From Streptomyces sp. RKAG293 (lineage in GTDB: Bacteria; Actinomycetota; Actinomycetes; Streptomycetales; Streptomycetaceae), in contig NZ_JAJOZB010000001.1 of assembly GCF_023701745.1 (NCBI RefSeq), forward strand, positions 2,300,501 to 2,364,500: a stretch of 64,000 nucleotides of DNA, written 5' to 3'. Both the position numbers and the translations under genes were made by a program. This document shows, one piece after another, positions 53,302 to 61,001 of the stretch. The notes beneath the pieces were generated by a model. That model made no database searches and was not told the DNA's origin. It was given only the letters and a program-made list of their open reading frames with translations. Position 1 is the first letter of the stretch. Each line of letters begins with the position of its first letter.

Positions 53302-54336
53302 TCAGCGACGGGCGGCGCGGTTACGGCGGTAGAGCATCCCGCCGCCGAGCAGCAGCGCGGCGCTGGTCGGCAGCGCCATCCCGATCGCACCGGCGCCGGT
53401 GGCGGCCAGCTGAGCGGTCGGGTGGTGCGCGGCCGGAGCGTAGGGCGACGAGGGCCCGCCCGGGTTGGAGTGACCGGTGCCGGGGGTTCCGGGGTTACCC
53501 GGGGTGCCGGGGTTACCAGGCGTGCCGGGGTTACCAGGCGTGCCGGGGTTACCCGGGGTGCCGGGGTTGCCGGGGTTGCCAGGCTGACCCGGAGTGCCGG
53601 GATTACCGGGCGTTCCCGGGTTACCGGGCTGGCCGGGGTTGCCCGGAGTCCCCGGGTTGCCAGGAGTACCGGGGTTACCAGGCTGGCCAGGGTGACCGGG
53701 GTGCCCCGGATGTCCAGGCTGACCCGGGTGGCCGGGCTGACCGGGGTGGTTCGGCTGGCCCGGGTGATTCGGCTGGCCCGGGTGCCCCGGCGTGCCCGGG
53801 TTTCCGGGGTGACCCGGGTGACCCGGCGTGCCCGGGTTCCCCGGATGCCCAGGCTGGCCGGGGTTGTCGGGGCAGTCGTCGGAGCCGTGCGGCGCGTGCC
53901 ACTCCGTGTTCCCGCAGCCGTTGCCCATCGCGGGGTTGAGGGCGCCGATCACGGTGATGCTGTTGCCGCACGCGTTGACCGGAACGTCGACCGGAACCTG
54001 CGCCGAGTTGCCGGAGAGAACGCCGGGCGAGTGCGAGGCACCGCCGTGCGCCACCGCCCCGGAACCACCCGCTCCGCCCCGTCCGCCATGGCCCGAGACG
54101 TTCGCGCAGCTGTTGCCCATCGCCGGGTTCAGCAGCCCGATGACGTTCGCCGTGTTCCCGCACAGGTTCACCGGTACATGCACCGGCACCTGCACGTTGT
54201 TGCCCGACCCGACGCCCGGCGAGTCGGACGTGGTGCCGACGGCACCCGAGTCCGCAAACGCGAAGCCGCTGCCGGCAGCGAGAACGCCGCCCGTCGCGAC
54301 CACGGTGATCAGGCCCTTTTTCGCGACCTGTCGCAT
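53302..54336 (-). CDS. chpC: Long chaplin ChpC with collagen-like stalk and sortase signal
   Basis: The 344-residue surface protein has a Sec signal ([28 protein letters not shown]) and two chaplin domains at about 30-80 and 105-145 ([39 protein letters not shown] and a close copy). Each domain has two cysteines, as in amyloid-forming chaplins. About 43 X-P-G triplets follow (about 157-286). The end carries the sortase motif LAATG, a membrane helix and an Arg tail (YRRNRAARR), so it is anchored to the wall. It lies downstream of chpH as in S. coelicolor. The stalk is longer and more regular than in the long chaplins I know. Confidence 0.92.
   Translation of the reverse strand: MRQVAKKGLITVVATGGVLAAGSGFAFADSGAVGTTSDSPGVGSGNNVQVPVHVPVNLCGNTANVIGLLNPAMGNSCANVSGHGGRGGAGGSGAVAHGGASHSPGVLSGNSAQVPVDVPVNACGNSITVIGALNPAMGNGCGNTEWHAPHGSDDCPDNPGQPGHPGNPGTPGHPGHPGNPGTPGHPGQPNHPGQPNHPGQPGHPGQPGHPGHPGHPGQPGNPGTPGNPGTPGNPGQPGNPGTPGNPGTPGQPGNPGNPGTPGNPGTPGNPGTPGNPGTPGNPGTPGTGHSNPGGPSSPYAPAAHHPTAQLAATGAGAIGMALPTSAALLLGGGMLYRRNRAARR
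53480..53865 (-). repeat. DNA repeat encoding the Gly-x-Pro stalk of ChpC
   Basis: Nine-base units encode X-P-G with X = Asn, Thr, Gln or His, often joined into 18-base units encoding NPGTPG. The His-rich half is nearer the chaplin domains and the Asn/Thr-rich half nearer the wall anchor. Two units read X-P-N instead of X-P-G. Confidence 0.85.
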
Positions 54337-54439
54337 AGCCTTCCCTACCTTCGCTGTCAGTGAGTCCCCGGGGTCGCGGCCCCGGGAAGGGAACGGACGG
54401 CTGTGAAATCCTTGTCCGATTCCCCCATAAAGACCGAGG

Positions 54440-54472
54440 GGCCCCGGAGCGCGGAATAAGCACTCCGGGGCC
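54440..54472 (-). terminator. Terminator downstream of chpH
   Basis: GGCCCCGGAG (54440-54449) pairs with CTCCGGGGCC (54463-54472), 37-69 bases past chpH and before chpC, so chpC probably has its own promoter. Confidence 0.75.
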
Positions 54473-54508
54473 GGCCCGGTTCAGACCCTCAACGGGTCGA
54501 ACATGACG

Positions 54509-54742
54509 TCACTGGTTGACGCAGCTGTTGCCGAAGGCGGGGTTCAGCAGACCGATCACGGAGACCGTGTTGCCACAGGCGTTGACCGGGACGTGGACGG
54601 GGATCTGGATCAGGTTGCCCGAGAGCACACCCGGGGACTGCACGGCAGCACCCTGCGCGCCGGCGTCGGCAACGGCCAGGCCCGCACCGGCGAGCACGAG
54701 ACCACCAGAGACAGCAGCAGCAGCGACGATCTTCTTGATCAT
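54509..54742 (-). CDS. chpH: Short chaplin ChpH
   Basis: The 77-residue secreted protein is a signal peptide (MIKKIVAAAAVSGGLVLAGAGLAVA) followed by a single chaplin domain with two cysteines ([42 protein letters not shown]). Short chaplins form amyloid-like fibres that make the aerial hyphae water-repellent. The sequence is very close to what I remember of S. coelicolor ChpH. AGGAGG precedes the ATG. The leader carries a hairpin. Confidence 0.96.
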   Translation of the reverse strand: MIKKIVAAAAVSGGLVLAGAGLAVADAGAQGAAVQSPGVLSGNLIQIPVHVPVNACGNTVSVIGLLNPAFGNSCVNQ

Positions 54743-54762
54743 GGTTTCCTCCTAGTTCGAAA

Positions 54763-54785
54763 TGCGGTCCCAGCCGCGGACCGCA
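54763..54785 (-). promoter_or_regulatory. Hairpin in the chpH leader
   Basis: TGCGGTCC (54763-54770) is inverted exactly at 54778-54785 with a 7-base loop, about 20 bases before the chpH start. It could be an mRNA-stability hairpin or an operator. Confidence 0.4.
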
Positions 54786-54873
54786 CAAGTCGTAACGACC
54801 CCGAAGGAAACGAGCTACGAAACTGCGGGAGCTTTCACCCGTCTCAGTTCGACTGACACAGATGGTCGAATCA

Positions 54874-56211
54874 TCAGCAATTTTCGATGAAACGGTCCAG
54901 CACTCGAACGCCGAACTTCAGCCCGTCCACCGGAACCCGCTCGTCCACACCGTGGAACATGCCCGCGAAGTCCAGCTCCGGCGGAAGCTTCAGCGGCGCG
55001 AATCCGAAGCAGCGGATTCCGAGGTCGTCGAAGGACTTCGCGTCCGTTCCGCCGGACAGGCAGTACGGCACCGCCCGCGCGATCGGGTCCTCGGCCTTCA
55101 GCGCGGTCTGCATGGCGTCCACCAGGGCACCGTCGAAGTCCGTCTCCAGCGCCTTGTCGGAGTGCACCGACTCGCGCTTCACCCGCGGGCCGAGGATCCG
55201 GTCCAGGTCGGTGAGGAACTCCTCCTCGTAACCGGGCAGGAAGCGCCCGTCGACGTGTGCCGTGGCCTGGCCGGGGATCACGTTCACCTTGTAGCCCGCG
55301 CCGAGCATCGTCGGGGCGGCGGTGTTGCGCAGCGTGGTGCCGATCATCTTGGCGATGCCGCCGAGCTTCGCCAGCGTCGCGTCCATGTCCTCCGGGTCGA
55401 GCTCGGTGCCCAGCGCGTCCGACAGCTCGTCGAGGAAACCGCGCACCGACTTGGTCATCCGCACCGGGAACTTGTGCCGCCCCAGTCGCCCGACGGCCTC
55501 GCACAGCTCGGTGATCGCGTTGTCGTTGTTGGTCATGGAGCCGTGCCCGGCCGTGCCGTCGACGGTGAGCCGCATCCAGTGCATGCCCTTCTGCGCCGTC
55601 TCCACCAGGTACAGCCGCAGGTTCTCGTTGACGGTGAAGGAGAAGCCGCCGACCTCGCCGATCGCCTCCGTCACCCCTTCGAAGAGGTCCGGGTGCTTGT
55701 TGACGAGGTGCCGCGCGCCGTAGACGCCGCCCGCCTCCTCGTCCGCCAGGAACGCCAGCACGATGTCGCGCGGGGGCTTACGGCCGCTGCGCAGCCGGTC
55801 GCGCACCACCGCCAGCGTCATCGCGTCCATGTCCTTCATGTCGACGGCCCCGCGCCCCCACACGCACCCGTCGGCGATCTCGCCGGAGAACGGGTGGTGC
55901 GTCCAGTCGTCGGCGTTGGCCGGCACCACGTCGGTGTGCCCGTGGATCAGCAGGGCTGGCCGGGAGGGGTCCTCCCCCGCGATCCGGGCGACGGTGGACG
56001 CCCGCCCCTTGTGCGATTCGAAGATCTGCGGTTCGAGACCGACCTCGGCCAGCTTCTCGGCGACGTACTCGGCCGCGGCGCGCTCGCCGGGCCCCGAGTG
56101 ATCCCCGTAGTTGCTGGTGTCGATCCGGATCAGATCCCGGCACAGGTCGACGACCTCGTCCTCACCGGTGATCTTCCTGTCGCTCCTCGCGCCCGAAATC
56201 GACTCGCTCAC
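54874..56211 (-). CDS. M20-family metallopeptidase
   Basis: The 445-residue zinc peptidase has the first metal ligand and catalytic Asp in LIHGHTDVVPAN, the bridging Asp in WGRGAVDMKDMDA, the catalytic base pair in LADEEAGGVYGA and a last histidine in AGMFHGVDERVP. A dimerisation domain is inserted at about 200-315. The start is the GTG at 56211 with GAGGAG upstream. It probably trims peptides or acyl-amino acids in the cytoplasm. It lies upstream of chpH on the same strand, 131 bases away. Confidence 0.92.
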   Translation of the reverse strand: MSESISGARSDRKITGEDEVVDLCRDLIRIDTSNYGDHSGPGERAAAEYVAEKLAEVGLEPQIFESHKGRASTVARIAGEDPSRPALLIHGHTDVVPANADDWTHHPFSGEIADGCVWGRGAVDMKDMDAMTLAVVRDRLRSGRKPPRDIVLAFLADEEAGGVYGARHLVNKHPDLFEGVTEAIGEVGGFSFTVNENLRLYLVETAQKGMHWMRLTVDGTAGHGSMTNNDNAITELCEAVGRLGRHKFPVRMTKSVRGFLDELSDALGTELDPEDMDATLAKLGGIAKMIGTTLRNTAAPTMLGAGYKVNVIPGQATAHVDGRFLPGYEEEFLTDLDRILGPRVKRESVHSDKALETDFDGALVDAMQTALKAEDPIARAVPYCLSGGTDAKSFDDLGIRCFGFAPLKLPPELDFAGMFHGVDERVPVDGLKFGVRVLDRFIENC

Positions 56212-56419
56212 GCTGTCTCCTCGTCCCTCACGCACTCCCGCGCCCGCATCCGGCGACCGCGGCGGATTCCGCTCCCCATACTCCCCCGCCCGCCCCCCGC
56301 ACCCAAGAGCCACCCGCCCCACGTCATGATCCCTTCACACCGGCACCCGTGATCGGGCCCCTGGGATCTTTGCTATGGTTTACCTCGTCGCCGCGGCCGA
56401 GAGGCCTGCGGTACACCCG

Positions 56420-56504
56420 GTCCGGGTGGCGGAATGGCAGACGCGCTAGCTTGAGGTGCTAGTGCCCTTTATCGGGCGTGGGGGTTCAAGTCCCCCCTCG
56501 GACA
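56420..56504 (+). tRNA. tRNA-Leu (anticodon GAG)
   Basis: The 85-base class II tRNA has acceptor stem GTCCGGG/CTCGGAC (one G-U pair), anticodon stem CTAGC/GCTAG and loop TTGAGGT with anticodon GAG at 56453-56455. A long variable arm (TGCCCTTTATCGGGCG) and the T arm GGGGG-TTCAAGT-CCCCC follow. CCA is not encoded. It reads CUC and CUU codons. It marks the change from core genes to the accessory region on its right, as expected for an island insertion point. Confidence 0.96.
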
Positions 56505-56511
56505 CCTGTGA

Positions 56512-56537
56512 GAGACCCTGGCGACAGGGTCTTTTTT
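56512..56537 (+). terminator. Intrinsic terminator of the tRNA gene
   Basis: GACCCTG-GCGA-CAGGGTC followed by six T residues is a textbook intrinsic terminator 8 bases after the tRNA. Confidence 0.93.
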
Positions 56538-56677
56538 CATGTCAGGACTTCCCAGGGCAAAGGTGTCGCTTCCGGCGCTAAGGTTCAGCGAACGCACTTG
56601 GAGACGCGTCCCAACTGCGTTGACAGCGCGACCGGTTGCCCGGGTTCGCCCGCGCGGCCATGCACCGAGGGGGCCTC

Positions 56678-58705
56678 ATGCGGGAAATGACCAAGGGCGC
56701 CAATGTCGGCCTGGCGACGTTGAGCGAGGACACCGGCTCCGTGATCGTGAGTCTGGGCTGGAGCAGTGCGACCGGGGACGGGGACGCGGATGTCTCCGTG
56801 CTCCTGCTCAACGCCGACGGCAAGGCCCGCAGCGACGCGGACTTCTTCTTCTACAACCATCCGGCCGCCCCGGACGGCAGCGTTCAGCTGCTGGGCAAGA
56901 CGCCCACCGCGAACGGTAACGAGGACCGGATCAGCCTCGATCTGACGGCGATGCCCGCGGACGTCCAGCAGGTCGTCGTCGCGGCCAGCCGGTACGGCGA
57001 CGATCGGTTCGGCACCCTGGAGGACCTGCGGCTGACGCTGGCCGACGGTTCCGGTGAGAACCTCCTCGCGTTCCCCATCACCGACGCGGGCGTCGAGAGC
57101 GCGTTCATCTTCGGTGAGCTGTACCGGCGGGGCGAGGAGTGGAAGTTCCGGGCCGTCGGGCAGGGGTACGAGACCGGGCTCGGCGGACTGGCCACGGACT
57201 ACGGCATCGACGTCGATGACGCCGATGAGGACGTCGACGATGCCCATGAGGCGGAGGAGGAAGGTGCGGCGGTCGTTGCTGATGTGCCGGCCGCGCCGCC
57301 GCCCGCCTTCGAACATGAGCCGGTCCCCGAGGTTCCGGTGCTCCCCGCGGGAGCCGCCGCCCCCGAGAACGTCCCCGAAACCCCCTTACCGGTGAAGCGC
57401 CCGCGTACCGCCAAGAAGAAGGTGACGCTGCCCAAGGCGACCAGGAAGTCGCTCGCCGAGAACGACTCCTGGCGGCCCTCCCGGCTCTTCCCGGCCTCGT
57501 CCCTCAAGAGCGACCACGAGCGGGAGACGCGCGCCACGTCCATCCTGCTGTCGGTGATGGCCGAGGTCCCCGAGTTCGGGCGCCGGCTCACCGCCGCGTT
57601 CGGGGCTCCCGCCGGCCGGATGGAGACGTTCACCGAAGTCTCGCTGCCGCACGGCGAGACCCCGAAGCGCCCCGACGGCGTCATCCGGGTGGAACGCGCC
57701 GGCCGGCTCTGGACCGCCCTGGTCGAGACGAAGACCAACGGCAATCCGCTCAAGGGCGAACAGGTCCAGGACTACATGGACATCGCGGCCCGCCGGGGCT
57801 ACGAAGCCGTGATCACCGTGTCCAACGACGTGGCTCTGGAAGGCAGCCCGCTCGTGGACGTGAAGATCGACGGGCGGCGCAAGCACAAGGTCGCCCTGTG
57901 GCACCTGTCCTGGGCCGAGGTCACCCAGCAGGCCCAGATGCTGATCCGCCACGAAGGCGTCGGCAGCGCCGCACACGCCTCGCTCCTCGAGGAGTTCCTG
58001 CACTACCTCCAGCACGAGAACTCCGGCTGCCACGGCTTCCAGAACATGGGCCCCGCGTGGGTGCCGGTGCGCAACGGCATCGACGAGGAGACCCTCTGCC
58101 AGGGCGACCAGCGCGCGGTGCAGGTCGTCGAGAACTGGGAGCGGCTGATCCGGCAGGTCTGTCTGCGACTCGGCGGTGAACTCGGCCAGAAGGTCCTGCC
58201 GGTCCAGCGCGCGAAGCGCGGTTCCGATCCGCAGTCACGGCGCGCGGCCCTCGCCGACAAGCTCTGCGACGACGGCCGGTTGCACGCGGAGATCCGTATC
58301 GACGGCAGCGTCGGGATCCTGGCGATCACCGCCGACCTGCGCACCGGAAAACTGCGGATCTCCCTGGAGATCCCGCGCTCCGAGCAGGGCTACCCGCTCT
58401 CGTGGACCAAACGCCTGGTCCGCCAGCTCGCCGAGGCCCCGGCCGACCTCCATATCGAGACCCTGGTCGAGGGCCACGGCAGCGGCCCCCGCGGCACTCT
58501 GGAGAGGCTGCGCCCCGAGCCCGGTGACCTCCTCCCCAAGGACGGCGGCCAGATCACCGGGTTCCGCCTCTCCCTCTTCAAGGGCATGGGCAGTTCCCGT
58601 GGCAGTGCCGAGTCCGGCTTCATCCGCAGCGTCGACGCCGCGGTGGACCGGTTCCACTCCACCGTCGTCACCCAACTGGAACGCCCGGCGGCCCGCCGCC
58701 CGTAG
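56678..58705 (+). CDS. TerD domain fused to a PD-(D/E)XK nuclease-like domain
   Basis: The 675-residue protein starts at the ATG with GAGGGGG upstream. Residues 1-185 are a TerD domain (MTKGANVGL...VSLGWSSATGDGDADVSVLLLNADGKARSDADFFFYNHP), a calcium-binding fold of tellurite-resistance and stress systems. An acidic Pro-rich linker (186-265) and a basic stretch (KRPRTAKKKVTLPKATRKS) follow. The second half has RPDGVIRVE (D333) and WTALVETKTN (E350, K352), the D...E-x-K nuclease pattern, then YMDIAARRGYEAVITVSN. The C terminus (about 480-675) is unassigned. It faces the SNF2 gene, with 28 bp between the stops. Function is inferred to be DNA-targeting stress or phage response. Confidence 0.8.
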   Translation: MREMTKGANVGLATLSEDTGSVIVSLGWSSATGDGDADVSVLLLNADGKARSDADFFFYNHPAAPDGSVQLLGKTPTANGNEDRISLDLTAMPADVQQVVVAASRYGDDRFGTLEDLRLTLADGSGENLLAFPITDAGVESAFIFGELYRRGEEWKFRAVGQGYETGLGGLATDYGIDVDDADEDVDDAHEAEEEGAAVVADVPAAPPPAFEHEPVPEVPVLPAGAAAPENVPETPLPVKRPRTAKKKVTLPKATRKSLAENDSWRPSRLFPASSLKSDHERETRATSILLSVMAEVPEFGRRLTAAFGAPAGRMETFTEVSLPHGETPKRPDGVIRVERAGRLWTALVETKTNGNPLKGEQVQDYMDIAARRGYEAVITVSNDVALEGSPLVDVKIDGRRKHKVALWHLSWAEVTQQAQMLIRHEGVGSAAHASLLEEFLHYLQHENSGCHGFQNMGPAWVPVRNGIDEETLCQGDQRAVQVVENWERLIRQVCLRLGGELGQKVLPVQRAKRGSDPQSRRAALADKLCDDGRLHAEIRIDGSVGILAITADLRTGKLRISLEIPRSEQGYPLSWTKRLVRQLAEAPADLHIETLVEGHGSGPRGTLERLRPEPGDLLPKDGGQITGFRLSLFKGMGSSRGSAESGFIRSVDAAVDRFHSTVVTQLERPAARRP

Positions 58706-58733
58706 CGGGGCGGGCCGTGCCACGGGGGTCGGT

Positions 58734-60932
58734 TCACGAAGCCTCGTCCCCCGTGGCGGAGGTGGCGAGGCGGAGTTGTTCCTCCGCCACGATCTGGCGG
58801 GCCAGGGACTGTTCGGAGATGTCGACGGCTTCGGGGGTGGACTCCGCGGTGTCGCTGCGGCGGGCGTAGGCGTCGAAGAGGCGCTTCTTGCCGTCGAGGA
58901 TTTCGAGCATGCGCTGGTCGATGCTGTCGGCCGTCAGGAGGCGGTGGACCTGTACCCGGCGGACCTGGCCCATCCGGTGGGCCCGGCCGATGGCCTGGGA
59001 CTCCATGGTGGGTTTGACCTGGGGTTCGCAGAGGATGACGACGGACGCGGCCTGCATGTTCAGGCCGACTCCGCCCGCCTGGATCTGGCTGAGCAGCACG
59101 GCGTGGCCGGGGGTGGCCGTGAAGTCGTCGACGAGTTGCTGGCGTGCGGTGACGGCCACGCTGCCGGTGATGGGGCCGAGGGCCGCGTCGCCGAGGGCTT
59201 CCCGCACGGCGATCAGGACATCGCGGAAGTAGGAGAAGACGACGACCTTCGCGTTGTTCTCCGCGGCCTCCCTGACGAGTTCCAGCAGGCGCTGGAGCTT
59301 CGCGGACTTCGTGGGGTCGGCGTAGGCGGCCCGCCGCATGGCCATGAAGTTTCCGGCGGTCACGGCCGAGCGGTACGCGGTGAGGTCGGCGGCGGTGAAC
59401 TCCTCCCACTCGTCGACCTGGATGAGCTCGGGGAGTTCGGTCAGCACGTCCAGCTGATTGCGCCGGAGGTAGGCGGGGGCGACGGCGCGGCGGAACACCT
59501 CAGAGCCGGCGACGGCGTCGCTGTTGCGGACGTGGGGCACGAGATCGGGCTGGAGGTAGTGGACCAGGTTGCGGAACTCCTCGACCCGGTTCTCCATCGG
59601 CGTGCCGGTGAGGAACAGGACGTGGCCGGCACGGGCCGTCCAGCGGGCGACGGATCGGGAACGGCGGGCCGCCGGGTTCTTGACGTAGTGCGCTTCGTCG
59701 ACCACGAGCATGCCGACCGTGGTCTCCTCCGGGACCACCAGGGTGTTCAGGCCGTCGAACGTGGTGACGGCGACATCACCGCACCGGAGCCACTCGTCCA
59801 GAGCGGCTTCGCGGTAGGGGCCGTGCACCCGGTACGCGTCCAGCGTGCTGCGGGATTCGATCTCCCGCGTCCAGTTGATCAGGACGCTGGCCGGGCAGAC
59901 CACGAGAAAGTGCGTCCGCCCCTCCGCCTTGAGATGGGCGAGTGCGGCGATGGCCTGGATGGTCTTCCCGAGCCCCATCTCGTCGCCGAGAACCACCCGG
60001 CGCTGGGTGAGAGCGAATCGGGCCCCGAAGTCCTGGTAGCCGCGCAGTGAGACCCGGCGGTGGGTGTCGTCCAGCCGCTGGGCCCGCACCCGGCCGGAGA
60101 TGTCGGTCGGCAGGAACCCCTCGGCCGCGTCCGCGTCCGGCGCCAGCCCGGCGATCTCGGCGAGCAGGCTGTAGTAGTCGGGTGAGCGGACCTGGAAGTC
60201 GATCCACGCCTCGTCGGCCGGAACCGGTGGGCGCAGCAGATCCGTGGAGGCCTGGGCGAGCAGCAGCGGCGTGGCGTCGTCCGTGCGCGCGACGAGAAGG
60301 GCGTCGATCGCCTGGACCGCGTCCTGTGCCTCCTTGCGGCCCGTCCGCCCGGCGAACAGCATGCGCAACCGCCCCCGGGCCGGCCGGGCGCCGGCCATCA
60401 GCGGGGCGAGTTCACCGTCGATCCGAGCGGCTGCCGCGACGGCCCGGGGAATGTCCGGCCCGGCGTTCACCAGCTGGTTCAATGCCGTGACCAGCTCCGT
60501 CGTACGAGGATCGGCACTCGCGTCGGGATCGATGCGGACGGTGACATGCTCCGCGACCGCCTCCGCGATCTGCCGCGCGGCGGCTATCGCCTGAACCGCG
60601 CTCTGCGCACCGATGCCGGGGAGCTGCTGGAGCGCGTACTGCCGGGCGTCCAACACCTGCCGGACCGTGGAGTACCCGGCCTGCTCCAGGGCGGTCAGCC
60701 GCAGCCGGCCCTCGGTCACGTCCTTGAGCCGGGAGACCGGAATGCCGTCCAGCTCACGACGGACCAGCTCGTCCTTCAACGGGTCCAGGGCGCTCCGGAC
60801 CGCGGCGCGGGCCTGATCGTGATCGGCGATCACTCCCCTGGCAGCCGCCATGAGGGCGTCAGCCCTCAGAAGCACCTCCCTGGCTCCCTTGCCGGCAGGC
60901 ACCGCCTTCCGCTCCAACCCGACCCCACCCAT
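58734..60932 (-). CDS. SNF2-family helicase with N-terminal helix-hairpin-helix
   Basis: The 732-residue protein has a helix-hairpin-helix at about 78-120 (LTALEQAGYSTVRQVLDARQYALQQLPGIGAQSAVQAI), then a full SNF2 motor: motif I GDEMGLGKTIQA (317-324 for DEMGLGKT), motif Ia VVCPASVLINW, motif II VVDEAHYVKN (412-415 for DEAH), motif III FLTGTPMEN, and the C-terminal helicase lobe with LSQIQAGGVGLNMQAAS and IGRAHRMGQ. Such translocases often accompany nucleases in defence loci. GAGGGG precedes the ATG. It follows the DUF262 gene by 69 bp on the same strand. Confidence 0.92.
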   Translation of the reverse strand: MGGVGLERKAVPAGKGAREVLLRADALMAAARGVIADHDQARAAVRSALDPLKDELVRRELDGIPVSRLKDVTEGRLRLTALEQAGYSTVRQVLDARQYALQQLPGIGAQSAVQAIAAARQIAEAVAEHVTVRIDPDASADPRTTELVTALNQLVNAGPDIPRAVAAAARIDGELAPLMAGARPARGRLRMLFAGRTGRKEAQDAVQAIDALLVARTDDATPLLLAQASTDLLRPPVPADEAWIDFQVRSPDYYSLLAEIAGLAPDADAAEGFLPTDISGRVRAQRLDDTHRRVSLRGYQDFGARFALTQRRVVLGDEMGLGKTIQAIAALAHLKAEGRTHFLVVCPASVLINWTREIESRSTLDAYRVHGPYREAALDEWLRCGDVAVTTFDGLNTLVVPEETTVGMLVVDEAHYVKNPAARRSRSVARWTARAGHVLFLTGTPMENRVEEFRNLVHYLQPDLVPHVRNSDAVAGSEVFRRAVAPAYLRRNQLDVLTELPELIQVDEWEEFTAADLTAYRSAVTAGNFMAMRRAAYADPTKSAKLQRLLELVREAAENNAKVVVFSYFRDVLIAVREALGDAALGPITGSVAVTARQQLVDDFTATPGHAVLLSQIQAGGVGLNMQAASVVILCEPQVKPTMESQAIGRAHRMGQVRRVQVHRLLTADSIDQRMLEILDGKKRLFDAYARRSDTAESTPEAVDISEQSLARQIVAEEQLRLATSATGDEAS

Positions 60933-61001
60933 GGCGCCCCTCGTGATCCACCCGCTCCGGTTCCGTCACATGATTCACCGGCTCAGGGCTGTCCGGACGA
61001 C

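Noticed and set aside
53480-53865. Regular repeats that could suggest a CRISPR array
   Set aside because: Units are 9 or 18 bases, in frame, and encode X-P-G triplets without unique spacers. They are coding repeats of chpC.
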